In this document: positions 55,527 to 63,800 of the stretch, piece after piece
How positions within the stretch are numbered: position 1 is the first letter of the stretch
Layout: the number at the start of each line of letters is the position of its first letter
Origin: Rhizobium sp. FKL33
GTDB taxonomy: Bacteria > Pseudomonadota > Alphaproteobacteria > Rhizobiales > Rhizobiaceae
DNA: 64,000 nt
Direction of reading: 5' to 3'
Assembly: GCF_005222915.1 (NCBI RefSeq)
Contig: NZ_STFX01000015.1
Location: forward strand, 62,001-126,000
The notes under the pieces: generated by a model
What the model was told of the DNA's origin: nothing
Seen by the model: only the letters and a program-made list of their open reading frames with translations
Databases searched by the model: none
Program-made: the position numbers and the translations under genes

Positions 55527-56291
55527 ATGGCATCGCAAACCACTTTCCCGGATGCTCCTCCCGCCGAACGCGTGCGTCACGATTTGAAGCGCCGGGAGTT
55601 GACGGTTTCCTCCGTCGAACGCGTGACGCCGAATATGCTGCGCATCACGCTCACCGGTCCCGATCTCGCGGATTTTCCGAGCGCCTCGCCGGATGATCAC
55701 GTCAAGGTGTTCATCACCGGCTCCGACGGCCAGCCGCAGATGCGCGACTACACCCCTCGGCGCTTCGATCGGGCGACTTGCGAACTGGTTCTTGATTTTG
55801 CGCTCCACGAGGCTGGCCCCGCCACCGCCTGGGCGCTCTCGGCCGCGCCGGGAGATCCGCTGACCGTGGGCGGTCCGCGCGGTTCGCTCGTTCTGTCGTC
55901 CGACATCAAACGCTTCCTGCTGATCGGCGACGAAACCGCGCTTCCGGCCATCGGTCGCCGGATCGAGGAAGCCGGATCGGATGTCGACATCATCGTTTAT
56001 GCCGCGGTGACGGGTCCCGAGGAACAACAGACATTCGAAACCGAAGCGACGGTTTCCCTGAACTGGGTCCATCGCCCGGCGGAGGATGCGGCGAGCGCGC
56101 AGAGAATTCTGGGCGTCCTTCAGGACGTGACGATCGCGCCCGGAACCTATGTCTGGATCGCCGCCGAAGCCTCCGTCGCCCGCGCTGTCCGAAGCCATCT
56201 CGTCGGAACGGTGGGCTATCCGCTCGCCTGGATCAAGGCGTCCGGCTACTGGCTGCTCGGCCAGGCGGACGCGCATGAAAAGCTCGATTGA
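55527..56291 (+). CDS. Siderophore-interacting protein (ferric-chelate reductase type)
   Basis: A 254-aa FAD-dependent reductase of the ViuB/YqjH family, which releases iron from ferric siderophores in the cytosol. RDYTPRRFD (about residues 73-81) is the FAD-binding RxYTxR motif, LIGDETALPAI the NAD(P)H-side loop, and KASGYWLLGQADAHEKLD the conserved C-terminus. The start follows AAAGGA, which can be hidden in a hairpin. It lies downstream of the Irr-controlled mbfA on the same strand, but has its own dyad and leader, so separate control is likely. Confidence 0.92.
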   Translation: MASQTTFPDAPPAERVRHDLKRRELTVSSVERVTPNMLRITLTGPDLADFPSASPDDHVKVFITGSDGQPQMRDYTPRRFDRATCELVLDFALHEAGPATAWALSAAPGDPLTVGGPRGSLVLSSDIKRFLLIGDETALPAIGRRIEEAGSDVDIIVYAAVTGPEEQQTFETEATVSLNWVHRPAEDAASAQRILGVLQDVTIAPGTYVWIAAEASVARAVRSHLVGTVGYPLAWIKASGYWLLGQADAHEKLD

Positions 56292-56304
56292 TATCCTCGG
56301 AAAG

Positions 56305-56332
56305 CATTGCCGGCGATAGATCGCCGGCAATG
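56305..56332. terminator. Long perfect hairpin between convergent genes
   Basis: CATTGCCGGCGAT and ATCGCCGGCAATG form a 13-bp stem with the central AG. On the plus strand it is followed by AAAAAA rather than T, so it may protect the 3' end of the siderophore-interacting mRNA. Confidence 0.55.
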
Positions 56333-56360
56333 AAAAAAGCGCCGCCCTTTCAGGCGACGC
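56333..56360 (-). terminator. Rho-independent terminator of the LapG-like gene
   Basis: On the minus strand GCGTCGCC pairs with GGCGGCGC (one G-U) around TGAAAG, followed by TTTTTT. Confidence 0.75.
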
Positions 56361-56386
56361 CAAATCTGCGCGAGCAGAAACGGTGA

Positions 56387-56992
56387 TTATTGTTCGACGG
56401 CGCCGACCAGCACTTCGTCGGAATTCTCGATCGTGACCCAGCGGCCCGTGTCGAACGACGCCTGACGCTTAAGAAAGCGGTAATGCGTGTCCGACCACAG
56501 CTTCACATCGGGCTCGAGATTGTCGAGCACATAGTCGCCTTCCGACGTGCGGAGCGTCAGGACGGCGTGACCTTCGCCGTCGGGCTTGCGCACCACGGTC
56601 ATCAGGAGATCGGCCGGCGAGAAGCCGCGTTCCATCAGAAGCTTGCGCTTCAGCAGTGCGAAGTCTTCGCAATCGCCCGCGGTGGTCGGATAGGCCCAGA
56701 CTTCGTCGCGACCGTAAAGCTCGGCGTCGGTCACCGGCTCGATGGTGCTGTTGACCTCGGCATTGATCTCGGAGACGACCTTCCAGCCGAATTCCGTGAC
56801 CTTAGGCGCCACAGAGCTCGGCGACTTGACTGCGCATTCGCTGCGGTGGGACTGGCAGAATTCGTAATGGCCGATCGGCTGCGACGTCACGGCGCCGACC
56901 TGCATGAAGCGCGACGCGGCATTCGCCGCGCCATGTGCGGCGGCAAGCGCCAAGGCAGCCATCGCCAGCTTTGTCAGAAGTCCCGCCATCAT
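56387..56992 (-). CDS. Transglutaminase-like cysteine proteinase (BTLCP/LapG family)
   Basis: A periplasmic protein of 201 aa with a signal peptide ending GAANA. The catalytic triad is visible: Cys108 in TAGDCEDFALLKR, His142 in GEGHAVLTL and Asp157 in YVLDNLEP. In Pseudomonas LapG, a family member, cuts the adhesin LapA and is held back by the c-di-GMP receptor LapD. No LapD or large adhesin gene is in this window, and rhizobial members mostly lack known substrates. A CtrA-type site lies 58-73 bp upstream. It ends in its own terminator. Confidence 0.88.
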   Translation of the reverse strand: MMAGLLTKLAMAALALAAAHGAANAASRFMQVGAVTSQPIGHYEFCQSHRSECAVKSPSSVAPKVTEFGWKVVSEINAEVNSTIEPVTDAELYGRDEVWAYPTTAGDCEDFALLKRKLLMERGFSPADLLMTVVRKPDGEGHAVLTLRTSEGDYVLDNLEPDVKLWSDTHYRFLKRQASFDTGRWVTIENSDEVLVGAVEQ

Positions 56993-57049
56993 GCGCCCCT
57001 GTCTTCGTTAACAGGGAGTAAACGGGAATTCGACCGCGCGAGTCAATTC

Positions 57050-57065
57050 TTAAGGAACCGTTAAC
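57050..57065. promoter_or_regulatory. CtrA-type binding site
   Basis: TTAAGGAACCGTTAAC matches the CtrA consensus TTAA-N7-TTAAC exactly, upstream of the LapG-like gene on the minus strand. No ctrA gene is in the window. Confidence 0.55.
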
Positions 57066-57105
57066 CATGTCGTTTGTTCAACGTGGTTAACGTCGGTGGC
57101 TGATT

Positions 57106-57897
57106 TTAACCCTTTTGTGACATGTGTGACACAGCCGCGAGCATCCGCTCGATGTCTTCGGGCCGCGACAACCTGTGATCGCCGTCATGGATCAGAGTGA
57201 GGATCGCATCGTCGGCGACAATGCGCTCCATGATCTTCAGCGCATGCTGATAGGGCACATCCGGATCCTTCATGCCCTGAAGGATGTGCACCCGGCAGCC
57301 GGTTTCGATGAGCCCGGTCATGACCCGGTTCGCCCTGCCATCCTCGATGAGGGCGGCGGTGAAGCGGTTGGGCTCCTCGGAATAGCCCGAAGGCTCCTCG
57401 AAATAGCCTTTCTCCGCCAAGGCTGCGCGTTCCGCGTCGGTGAGATTGGGTTCGATGAGTTCGCTGGTGAAATCGGGCGCGGGCGCGATCAGCACCATGC
57501 CCGCCAGTCGCTCGGCCTCGCCGCGCTGGCGCAGCGCCTGCGCGAGGCGGAAGGCGATCCAGCCGCCCATGGAGCTGCCGACCAGCAGCAATCGTCCCTT
57601 TGGCGCAAGGCCGTCGAGGACGGCGATCGCGTCTTCGAGCCAGATCGAGATGGTTCCGTCCGTATAGTGGCCGCTGGAGGCGCCGTGGCCGGTATAGTCG
57701 AAACGCAGAAAGGCCGGGCCAAGCGCATCCATATGGGCTTCGAGCGCCACCGCCTTGGTGCCCGTCATGTCGGAGCGATAGCCGCCGAGCCAGACCACGG
57801 TCAGATCCTTGCCGGCGCTTCCCGGCGTGAAGACCGCAGCCAGGCGGCGGCCCGCTATGGTGATTTCGTGGCTCTGTCGCTGGCGTTCGTCACTCAT
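57106..57897 (-). CDS. Alpha/beta hydrolase (ABHD10-like)
   Basis: A 263-aa cytosolic alpha/beta hydrolase. GSSMGGWIAFRLA carries the nucleophile Ser near residue 109, DPDVPYQHAL the Asp and HDGDHRLSRPED the His. The layout resembles ABHD10-type thioesterases and carboxylesterases. The substrate is unknown. The start follows GGAGGATGGGCG. The gene is divergent from infC and lies directly upstream of the LapG-like gene region on the same strand. Confidence 0.85.
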   Translation of the reverse strand: MSDERQRQSHEITIAGRRLAAVFTPGSAGKDLTVVWLGGYRSDMTGTKAVALEAHMDALGPAFLRFDYTGHGASSGHYTDGTISIWLEDAIAVLDGLAPKGRLLLVGSSMGGWIAFRLAQALRQRGEAERLAGMVLIAPAPDFTSELIEPNLTDAERAALAEKGYFEEPSGYSEEPNRFTAALIEDGRANRVMTGLIETGCRVHILQGMKDPDVPYQHALKIMERIVADDAILTLIHDGDHRLSRPEDIERMLAAVSHMSQKG

Positions 57898-58068
57898 CGC
57901 CCATCCTCCGCTATTGCTGCAAGCGCGTATAATCGACCGCGTCGGAGGGGGTGATTTCTCAGAAAAATCATGCTATGGAGCAACCCCTCAGCCGATTTGG
58001 CGATTGCTTTCAGCGACCGCTGATGGCAGATAGTGCCACACTTGTAAATCACTCAGGAGAATACGACC

Positions 58069-58605
58069 ATTCGCAGACCTTTTAAGGCGGAAGGCCCCAC
58101 CAGAGACGGCCCGCGCGCCAACCGTGAAATCCGGGTCCCCCGTGTGCAGTTGATCGACGCCGAAGGGCAGAACCGTGGCGTGGTGCCGACCGACCAGGCG
58201 CTCGCGCTTGCGGAAGAGGCTGGACTGGACCTGGTTGAGATCTCTCCCAACAACGAGCCGCCCGTCTGCAAGATTCTCGACCTCGGCAAGCTCAAATACG
58301 CGACCCAGAAAAAGGCCGCCGAAGCGCGCAAGAAGCAGAAGATCATCGAGATCAAAGAGATCAAGATGCGTCCGAACATCGACACCCATGACTATGAGGT
58401 GAAGATGCGCGCGATCCAGCGCTTCTTCGAAGAGGGCGATAAGGTTAAGGTGACGCTGAAGTTCCGCGGCCGCGAAATGGCGCATATGGAGCTCGGCATG
58501 AAGCTTCTGCATCAGGTCCGCGACGACACCCAGGCGATCGCCAAGGTGGAAGCCGAGCCGAAGCTCGAAGGACGTCAGATGATGATGGTGCTGGCGCCGA
58601 AATAA
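58069..58605 (+). CDS. infC: Translation initiation factor IF-3 (ATT start)
   Basis: IF-3 of 178 aa, which keeps ribosomal subunits apart and checks the start codon. The start is ATT at 58069, with AGGAG 9 nt upstream; translation gives (M)[15 protein letters not shown], like rhizobial IF-3. Later GTG codons cut off the conserved N-terminus. [35 protein letters not shown] and [16 protein letters not shown] mark both domains. Use of an AUU start allows autoregulation by IF-3, as in E. coli. It is followed by a strong terminator, not by rpmI-rplT. Confidence 0.95.
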   Translation: MRRPFKAEGPTRDGPRANREIRVPRVQLIDAEGQNRGVVPTDQALALAEEAGLDLVEISPNNEPPVCKILDLGKLKYATQKKAAEARKKQKIIEIKEIKMRPNIDTHDYEVKMRAIQRFFEEGDKVKVTLKFRGREMAHMELGMKLLHQVRDDTQAIAKVEAEPKLEGRQMMMVLAPK

Positions 58606-58628
58606 GGACGCCGACCGTTACAGTCTCG

Positions 58629-58661
58629 AAAAGCCGCCGGACAGGATTCGGCGGCTTTTTT
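58629..58661 (+). terminator. Rho-independent terminator after infC
   Basis: AAAAGCCGCCG (58629-58639) pairs with CGGCGGCTTTT (58649-58659), followed by more T. On the minus strand the A-run also serves the convergent sitD end. Confidence 0.9.
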
Positions 58662-58670
58662 GTATTCCGG

Positions 58671-59531
58671 TCAGATGTCGGCGGACCCTTCGGCGAGGCG
58701 ATCGGCGCGCCGCTGGGCGATGCTGGTTTTCAGGAAGGCGAGGATGAACACTCCGCTCATGATCAGCACGATGGTCGGGGCCGGCGCGCTGTCGATCATG
58801 AAGGACAGATACACCCCTGACAGCGTGGAAATCACTGCCGCCGCAATCGCGATGATCAGCATGGCTGAAAAGCGCCGCGCCAGCAGATAGGCGATGGCGC
58901 CGGGTGCGATCAGCATGGCGATGGCGAGAATGATGCCGACCGCCTTGAGCGCCCCGACGATCGTCAGCGAAAGGATGGCGAGTAGGCCGTAATGCAACAG
59001 GCCGACCGGCAATCCGCTGGCCTTCGCCTGGGCGGGATCGAAGGCGTGCAGCAGGAAGTCCTTCCACTTGAGCGCCAGAATGAGCGTCACGATGACGGCG
59101 ATCACGCCGGTCTCAAGAATATCGGGCCAGCCTACGCCCAGCATGTCGCCGAACAGGATATGGTCGAGATGCACGTCGGACTGAATCTTGGTGTAGAGCA
59201 CGATGCCGCTCGCGAACATGCCGGAGAACACCACGCCCATCACCGTGTCCTGCTTGATGCGGCTGTTGTCCTTGAGATAGCCCGTGAGTAGCGCCGCCCC
59301 CATGCCGGCCGTAAAGGCGCCAATGGCCAGCGGCAGCTTGAGGATATAGGCGAGCACCACGCCCGGCAGCACCGAATGCGAGACGGCGTCGCCCATCAGC
59401 GACCAACCCTTCAGCACCAGAAAACAGGAGAGCATGGCGCAGGGAATGGCGACCAGCACGCCGATGATCAAGGCAAGCCGCAGGAACTCGAATTGCAGCG
59501 GCCAGAGCGCATAGACGAGGATCTCGCTCAT
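58671..59531 (-). CDS. sitD: Manganese/iron ABC transporter permease
   Basis: ABC-3 family permease of 286 aa with about eight hydrophobic helices. LVLKGWSLMGDAVSHSVLPGVVLAY near residue 40 is the family signature, and it repeats in sitC. Its ATG overlaps the sitC stop by 4 bp (ATGA). Last gene of the sitABCD operon; convergent with infC. A long frame extends upstream through sitC but is not the true gene. Confidence 0.92.
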   Translation of the reverse strand: MSEILVYALWPLQFEFLRLALIIGVLVAIPCAMLSCFLVLKGWSLMGDAVSHSVLPGVVLAYILKLPLAIGAFTAGMGAALLTGYLKDNSRIKQDTVMGVVFSGMFASGIVLYTKIQSDVHLDHILFGDMLGVGWPDILETGVIAVIVTLILALKWKDFLLHAFDPAQAKASGLPVGLLHYGLLAILSLTIVGALKAVGIILAIAMLIAPGAIAYLLARRFSAMLIIAIAAAVISTLSGVYLSFMIDSAPAPTIVLIMSGVFILAFLKTSIAQRRADRLAEGSADI

Positions 59532-60391
59532 GCCGCGTCCTCCGTAAGCGCCGACCGCGCCCGGATCCGCGCCGCCAGCAAGCCGTGCTTCGGCGCGAAG
59601 ACGAAGGCGATCAGGAAGATCAGCGTTTGCAGCACGACGATCACCCCGCCGGTGGCGCCATCGAGGAAATAGGAGATATAGGCGCCGATCAGGCTGGTCA
59701 GCGAGCCGATCGCCACGCTGATGCCGATCAGCCGGGGAAAGCGGTCGGTGAGCAGATATGCGGTCGCGCCCGGCGTCACGACCAAGGCGATCACCAGAAA
59801 CGCGCCCACGGTCTGCAGCGCCGCCACAGTCGAGGCCGACAAAAGCGTGAAGAAGATCAGTTTCAGCCTGGAGGGATTGAGGCCGATGGAGCGGGCGTGG
59901 TTCTCGTCGAAGAACACCACCATCAAATCCTTCCACTTCAGCAAGAGAACCGCGAGCGAAATGAAGCCGATGACGGCGAGCTGCAGCGTGTCTTCCGGCG
60001 TGATGGCGAGGATGTTGCCGAGCACGATGGTCTGGATGTCCACCGCGGTCGGCGACAGCGACACCATGAACAGGCCGAGCCCGAAAAAGCCGGTGAAGAT
60101 CAGCCCGATCACCGTGTCTTCCTTGAGTCGGGTGCGCTGATTGAGAAACAGCATCGCGCCGGCCGCAAGGCCGCCAGCGAAGAAGGCGCCGATCGAAAAG
60201 GGCAGGCCGAGCATATAGGCGCCAGCCACGCCGGGAACGATGGAGTGGGACAGCGCGTCGCCGATCAGCGACCAGCCCTTGAGCATCAGATAGGCCGAGA
60301 GAAAGGCGCAGACCGCGCCGACCATGGCGCTGACCCACATCGCGTCGATCATGTATCGATAATTGAAGGGTTCCAGCAATAGCTCGGTCAT
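59528..60391 (-). CDS. sitC: Manganese/iron ABC transporter permease
   Basis: ABC-3 family permease of 287 aa. [25 protein letters not shown] matches the equivalent block in sitD, showing the usual paralogous pair. GALSKAVGI-type segments are replaced here by [22 protein letters not shown]. It overlaps sitB and sitD by 4 bp each. Confidence 0.92.
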   Translation of the reverse strand: MTELLLEPFNYRYMIDAMWVSAMVGAVCAFLSAYLMLKGWSLIGDALSHSIVPGVAGAYMLGLPFSIGAFFAGGLAAGAMLFLNQRTRLKEDTVIGLIFTGFFGLGLFMVSLSPTAVDIQTIVLGNILAITPEDTLQLAVIGFISLAVLLLKWKDLMVVFFDENHARSIGLNPSRLKLIFFTLLSASTVAALQTVGAFLVIALVVTPGATAYLLTDRFPRLIGISVAIGSLTSLIGAYISYFLDGATGGVIVVLQTLIFLIAFVFAPKHGLLAARIRARSALTEDAA

Positions 60392-61281
60392 ATGCCGCCA
60401 CCTTCATCAGGCGTTTCCGGCTTGCGGGGGTGGTAGAGCACGAATGGGCGCTCGTCATCTGTGATCACGCCTACGGCATGGCCCTGTTCTGCCGTCTCCA
60501 GCCCGAGCGCCATATGCCGGAGCACGCCGCCGAAGGTCTTTTCGAGATTTTCCCGGGTAAAGACCGTCTCCGTGGGCCCATAAGCGAGCACGGTGCGTTT
60601 GAGCAGCACCGTCTGGTCGCAGAAATCAGGGACCGATCCGAGATTGTGGGTGGAGACCAGCATCACCCGGCCTTCGGCGCGCAACTCCTTGAGCAGGGTG
60701 ACGATAGCTTCTTCGGTGGTGACGTCGACGCCGGTAAAGGGCTCGTCGAGCAGGATGACGCGGCCATCCTGGGCAAGGGCGCGGGCGAGGAACACGCGCT
60801 TCTTCTGGCCGCCCGACAATTCGCCGATCTGCCGCTTGCGGTAATCGCTCATGCCGACGCGGGCGAGCGCCGCGTCCACCGCGTCCCGATCGCGCTTGGT
60901 CGCCATGCGCAGGAAATTCATATGGCCGTAACGGCCCATCATCACCACGTCCTCGACCAGCACCGGGAAGTTCCAGTCGACCTCTTCGGCTTGCGGCACA
61001 TAAGCGACGAGATTGCGCTTGAGGGCGTCCGCCACCGGCAGGCCGAGAACGCGGATCGAGCCTGTGCTCGCGCGCACGAAACCCATGATTGCCTTGAAGA
61101 GCGTGGATTTTCCGCTGCCGTTGACGCCCACCAGCGCGGTGATCGTGCCCGTGCCGATCGAGAAACTGGCGTCTTTCAATGCCGTATGGCCGTTGCGATA
61201 GGTGACGGACACATGCGCCACGTCGATGCCGGGACTATCGGCAGATGACGCCTGGATGTCCTGCCGCGCCTGCATGTTCAT
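60388..61281 (-). CDS. sitB: Manganese/iron ABC transporter ATP-binding protein
   Basis: ATPase of 297 aa: Walker [16 protein letters not shown]-loop [13 protein letters not shown], signature [15 protein letters not shown], Walker [12 protein letters not shown] and the His in STHNLGSV. The DWNFPV block after the Q-loop is typical of metal ABC-3 transporters. It overlaps sitA and sitC by 4 bp. A C-terminal tail of about 40 residues beyond the ATPase core has no known function. Confidence 0.93.
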   Translation of the reverse strand: MNMQARQDIQASSADSPGIDVAHVSVTYRNGHTALKDASFSIGTGTITALVGVNGSGKSTLFKAIMGFVRASTGSIRVLGLPVADALKRNLVAYVPQAEEVDWNFPVLVEDVVMMGRYGHMNFLRMATKRDRDAVDAALARVGMSDYRKRQIGELSGGQKKRVFLARALAQDGRVILLDEPFTGVDVTTEEAIVTLLKELRAEGRVMLVSTHNLGSVPDFCDQTVLLKRTVLAYGPTETVFTRENLEKTFGGVLRHMALGLETAEQGHAVGVITDDERPFVLYHPRKPETPDEGGGI

Positions 61282-62171
61282 TCGGACAGCCCCTTGGCGA
61301 TGGTCGACGCCGTCGTCTTGATCAGGTCGATATAGGTCGGCACCGGGCCGTCGGGATCGCTGAGCGAGTCCACATAGAGCACGCCGCCATAGCGGGCGCC
61401 GGTTTCTCGGGCCACCTGTTTGGCCGGCTTGTCGGAAATCGTGCTTTCGGAGAAGATCACGTCGATCTTGTTGGCGCGCATCGCATCGATCACGGTCCTG
61501 ACCTGACGCGGCGTGCCCTGCTGATCGGCGTTGATCGGCCAGAGATAGAGCGTCTTGAGCCCGAAATCCCGCGCCAGATAGGAGAAGGCGCCTTCGCTGG
61601 TGACGAGCCAGCGTTTGTCCTCAGGGATTTTGGCGATCTCGTCGCGGATCGGCTGGATCTCGGCCTTGATGCGGGCCTTATAGGCCTCGGCGTTGCGCTT
61701 ATAGGTCTCGGCATTGGCGGGATCGTATTTGACGAAGGCGTCGCGGATATTGTCGACATAAACCAGGGCGGCGTCGGGCGACATCCAGGCATGCGGATTG
61801 GGTTTGCCCTGATAGGGGCCGTCCGTGATGCCCATCGGCTCGACGCCGTCGGAGACGACGACGCTCGGCACGCCGTTCAGCGTCTGGAAGAATTTCTCGA
61901 ACCAGCGTTCGAGATTGAGCCCGTTCCACAGGATCAGATTGGCGCCCTGGGCCTTGACGATGTCGCCGGGCGTCGGCTGGTAATTATGGATTTCCGCGCC
62001 GGGCTTGGTGATGGATTCCACATCCGCAGCATCGCCTGCGACATTGCGGGCCATGTCGGCGATGACGGTGAAACTGGTCACCGCCTTGAATTTTGCATTC
62101 GCGGGCGCGGCGGCGAACAACATCGCCATGGAGAAAACGGCCGCGGAAAACAGCATGCGCTTGATCGTCAC
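61278..62171 (-). CDS. sitA: Manganese/iron ABC transporter substrate-binding protein
   Basis: A cluster A-I metal-binding protein of 297 aa, with signal peptide [17 protein letters not shown] to AAAPANA. Metal ligands are His in [14 protein letters not shown], His in [10 protein letters not shown], Glu in [10 protein letters not shown] and Asp in [10 protein letters not shown], the set seen in Mn/Fe binders; no His-rich loop as in ZnuA is present. I chose the GTG at 62171, which has GGAGA 6 nt upstream and gives a normal signal peptide; ATG alternatives at 62198 and 62240 lengthen it. A Fur/Mur-like dyad lies upstream. Confidence 0.88.
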   Translation of the reverse strand: MTIKRMLFSAAVFSMAMLFAAAPANAKFKAVTSFTVIADMARNVAGDAADVESITKPGAEIHNYQPTPGDIVKAQGANLILWNGLNLERWFEKFFQTLNGVPSVVVSDGVEPMGITDGPYQGKPNPHAWMSPDAALVYVDNIRDAFVKYDPANAETYKRNAEAYKARIKAEIQPIRDEIAKIPEDKRWLVTSEGAFSYLARDFGLKTLYLWPINADQQGTPRQVRTVIDAMRANKIDVIFSESTISDKPAKQVARETGARYGGVLYVDSLSDPDGPVPTYIDLIKTTASTIAKGLSE

Positions 62172-62221
62172 GAGGGATCTCCAGCTCTCTTGCGTCATCG
62201 GAGGATGACACAGTTTTCTGC

Positions 62222-62242
62222 TATTGCAACTTATTCGCAATA
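62222..62242 (-). promoter_or_regulatory. Mur/Fur-type box upstream of sitA
   Basis: TATTGC and GCAATA flank a 9-nt AACTTATTC spacer, a 21-bp dyad about 50-70 bp before the sitA start. It resembles manganese-responsive (Mur) sites of rhizobial sitA promoters and not the Zur consensus. Confidence 0.6.
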
Positions 62243-62294
62243 AGGAAGCGAGAAAAAGGCGCTTTTGCGGCGGAGCCCTGCGTCTTGGCGGAGT

Positions 62295-63800
62295 TCAGGG
62301 GGAGGCGGGCGTGAACCAGGCGTAGCCGATGTGGTAGCGGTCGTCAGCGCGGCCGTAGAGGAACGGCGTCGCGGCCTGCCGGGGCGAGAAGGGCAAGGGC
62401 GCCAGCAATGGCTGGCTTGCGCGCCACGTCGCCAGTTCCTCCGGGAGGGCAGGATCGGCCTTTCCTCTGTTGCGCCAGACCATCAACACCGGGCCCTTCG
62501 GCGCGGCGACCTCTTGGGCGGCAAAGGCGGAAAAGCCGGGCATGACGACGGGAACGCCCTTGATGTCGAAGCGCAGATTGCCGGCGAGCTGCTGGTCATT
62601 GGTCACGATCAGCGCCGGCCGTTGAGTTGACGTCCCGAGGATTGCTGCGCTCGCCGCCTCATAGGGCACGTTGAGTTTCTCATAGGCGCCGAGAGCGCCG
62701 AGGATCGGGATGCGCAGGCCGAGCGCGGTGGGGATCAGCGCCATGATGGCGAGCCCGATCAGAACCATCCGGCGCGCGCCTGCGCGATCCAGGAGGGCGC
62801 TCTTGTCCAGCTTGAGCGCAAGATAGAGCGGCAGCAGGAAGAGCAGGGGCGTCAGCCAGCGATCCTTGATGTTCTCCGCGCCGGCAAACAGTACCAGCGC
62901 CGCGATCAGCAGCAGGAAGGCTGCGAACAGCTTTTCCATGAACCGCGCCCAATCCGACGATGCGTCCATCGCCCGCCACAAGCTCATCCTGAAGGCGGCA
63001 AAGAAGAGAAGCAGGGTGACGGCGCTGAAGCCGATAACGGCGCCGACCAGCGAGGCCAGGCCCTCGGCCACCTGGCTCAACCAGGGTTCTCCGGCCTCCG
63101 CCATCATCTTGCCCATGGTGCGCTCGGTCGCCAGACCGAGATTGTCCTTGAGCCAGAGCGCATGCGGCGCGACAATCATCAGCGCGATGCCGATGGTGAA
63201 GAGAAGTCTTGCATCCAGCACCCGGCGGCGCATGTCCCGGTCCGTCAGCATCACCAGCATGGTCGCCACGGGCATCAGCGTGAAATTGTATTTGGACAGC
63301 GCCCCGCAGCCGATCGCGACGCCGGTCAGCGCATAGCCGATCCAGTCGGGCTTCTCGACCGTCCGCGTCAGCGCAAAGATGAACAGGCTCGAGGAAAACA
63401 GCACCGCTACCGTATGCGTCAGATCGCGCTGCGCCTCGAAGCCGATCTGCGGAATGGTGAGGAGACCAAGCGTGGCGACGACAACCAGGATCGGGTTCGC
63501 AATGAGCCGCCGGGCCGTCAGCGCATAGAAGAGATAGGTGAGAAAGAGCAGCGCGTTCTTGGTGAGCGTCAGCGCCAGCACGGACGGCCCGATCAGGGCG
63601 AAGACGCCATATTGCAGCCAGTTATAGAGCGGCGGCTGGCTGTCATAGCCCGCCGCCAGCCATTGGCTGAAGAACATTTGCTGCGCCTCGTCGAGCTCCA
63701 GCGAAGCCGGAAGCATCAGCCGGACCGCGGCATTGACGAGAAAATAGCCCGCGAAGAGCAGGACCAGATGGCTGAAACGGCGCTCCAGCCAGTCGAGCAT
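62295..63800 (-). CDS. GT39-like (ArnT/PMT_2 type) membrane glycosyltransferase
   Basis: A polytopic protein of 501 aa with ten or more transmembrane helices. The DE motif of GT39-like enzymes is in SLELDEAQQMFFSQW near residue 37, and SQPPLYNWLQYG follows. Such enzymes move a sugar from an undecaprenyl-phosphate donor onto lipid A, glycans or proteins at the periplasmic face. The upstream GT2 gene overlaps it by one base and probably makes the lipid-linked donor. The target is unknown. The C-terminal third is soluble and poorly conserved. Confidence 0.85.
   Translation of the reverse strand: MLDWLERRFSHLVLLFAGYFLVNAAVRLMLPASLELDEAQQMFFSQWLAAGYDSQPPLYNWLQYGVFALIGPSVLALTLTKNALLFLTYLFYALTARRLIANPILVVVATLGLLTIPQIGFEAQRDLTHTVAVLFSSSLFIFALTRTVEKPDWIGYALTGVAIGCGALSKYNFTLMPVATMLVMLTDRDMRRRVLDARLLFTIGIALMIVAPHALWLKDNLGLATERTMGKMMAEAGEPWLSQVAEGLASLVGAVIGFSAVTLLLFFAAFRMSLWRAMDASSDWARFMEKLFAAFLLLIAALVLFAGAENIKDRWLTPLLFLLPLYLALKLDKSALLDRAGARRMVLIGLAIMALIPTALGLRIPILGALGAYEKLNVPYEAASAAILGTSTQRPALIVTNDQQLAGNLRFDIKGVPVVMPGFSAFAAQEVAAPKGPVLMVWRNRGKADPALPEELATWRASQPLLAPLPFSPRQAATPFLYGRADDRYHIGYAWFTPASP

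Noticed and set aside
59532-60458. N-terminal extension of the sitD frame through sitC
   Set aside because: sitC is a complete permease in the other frame; sitD homology starts at the ATGA overlap.
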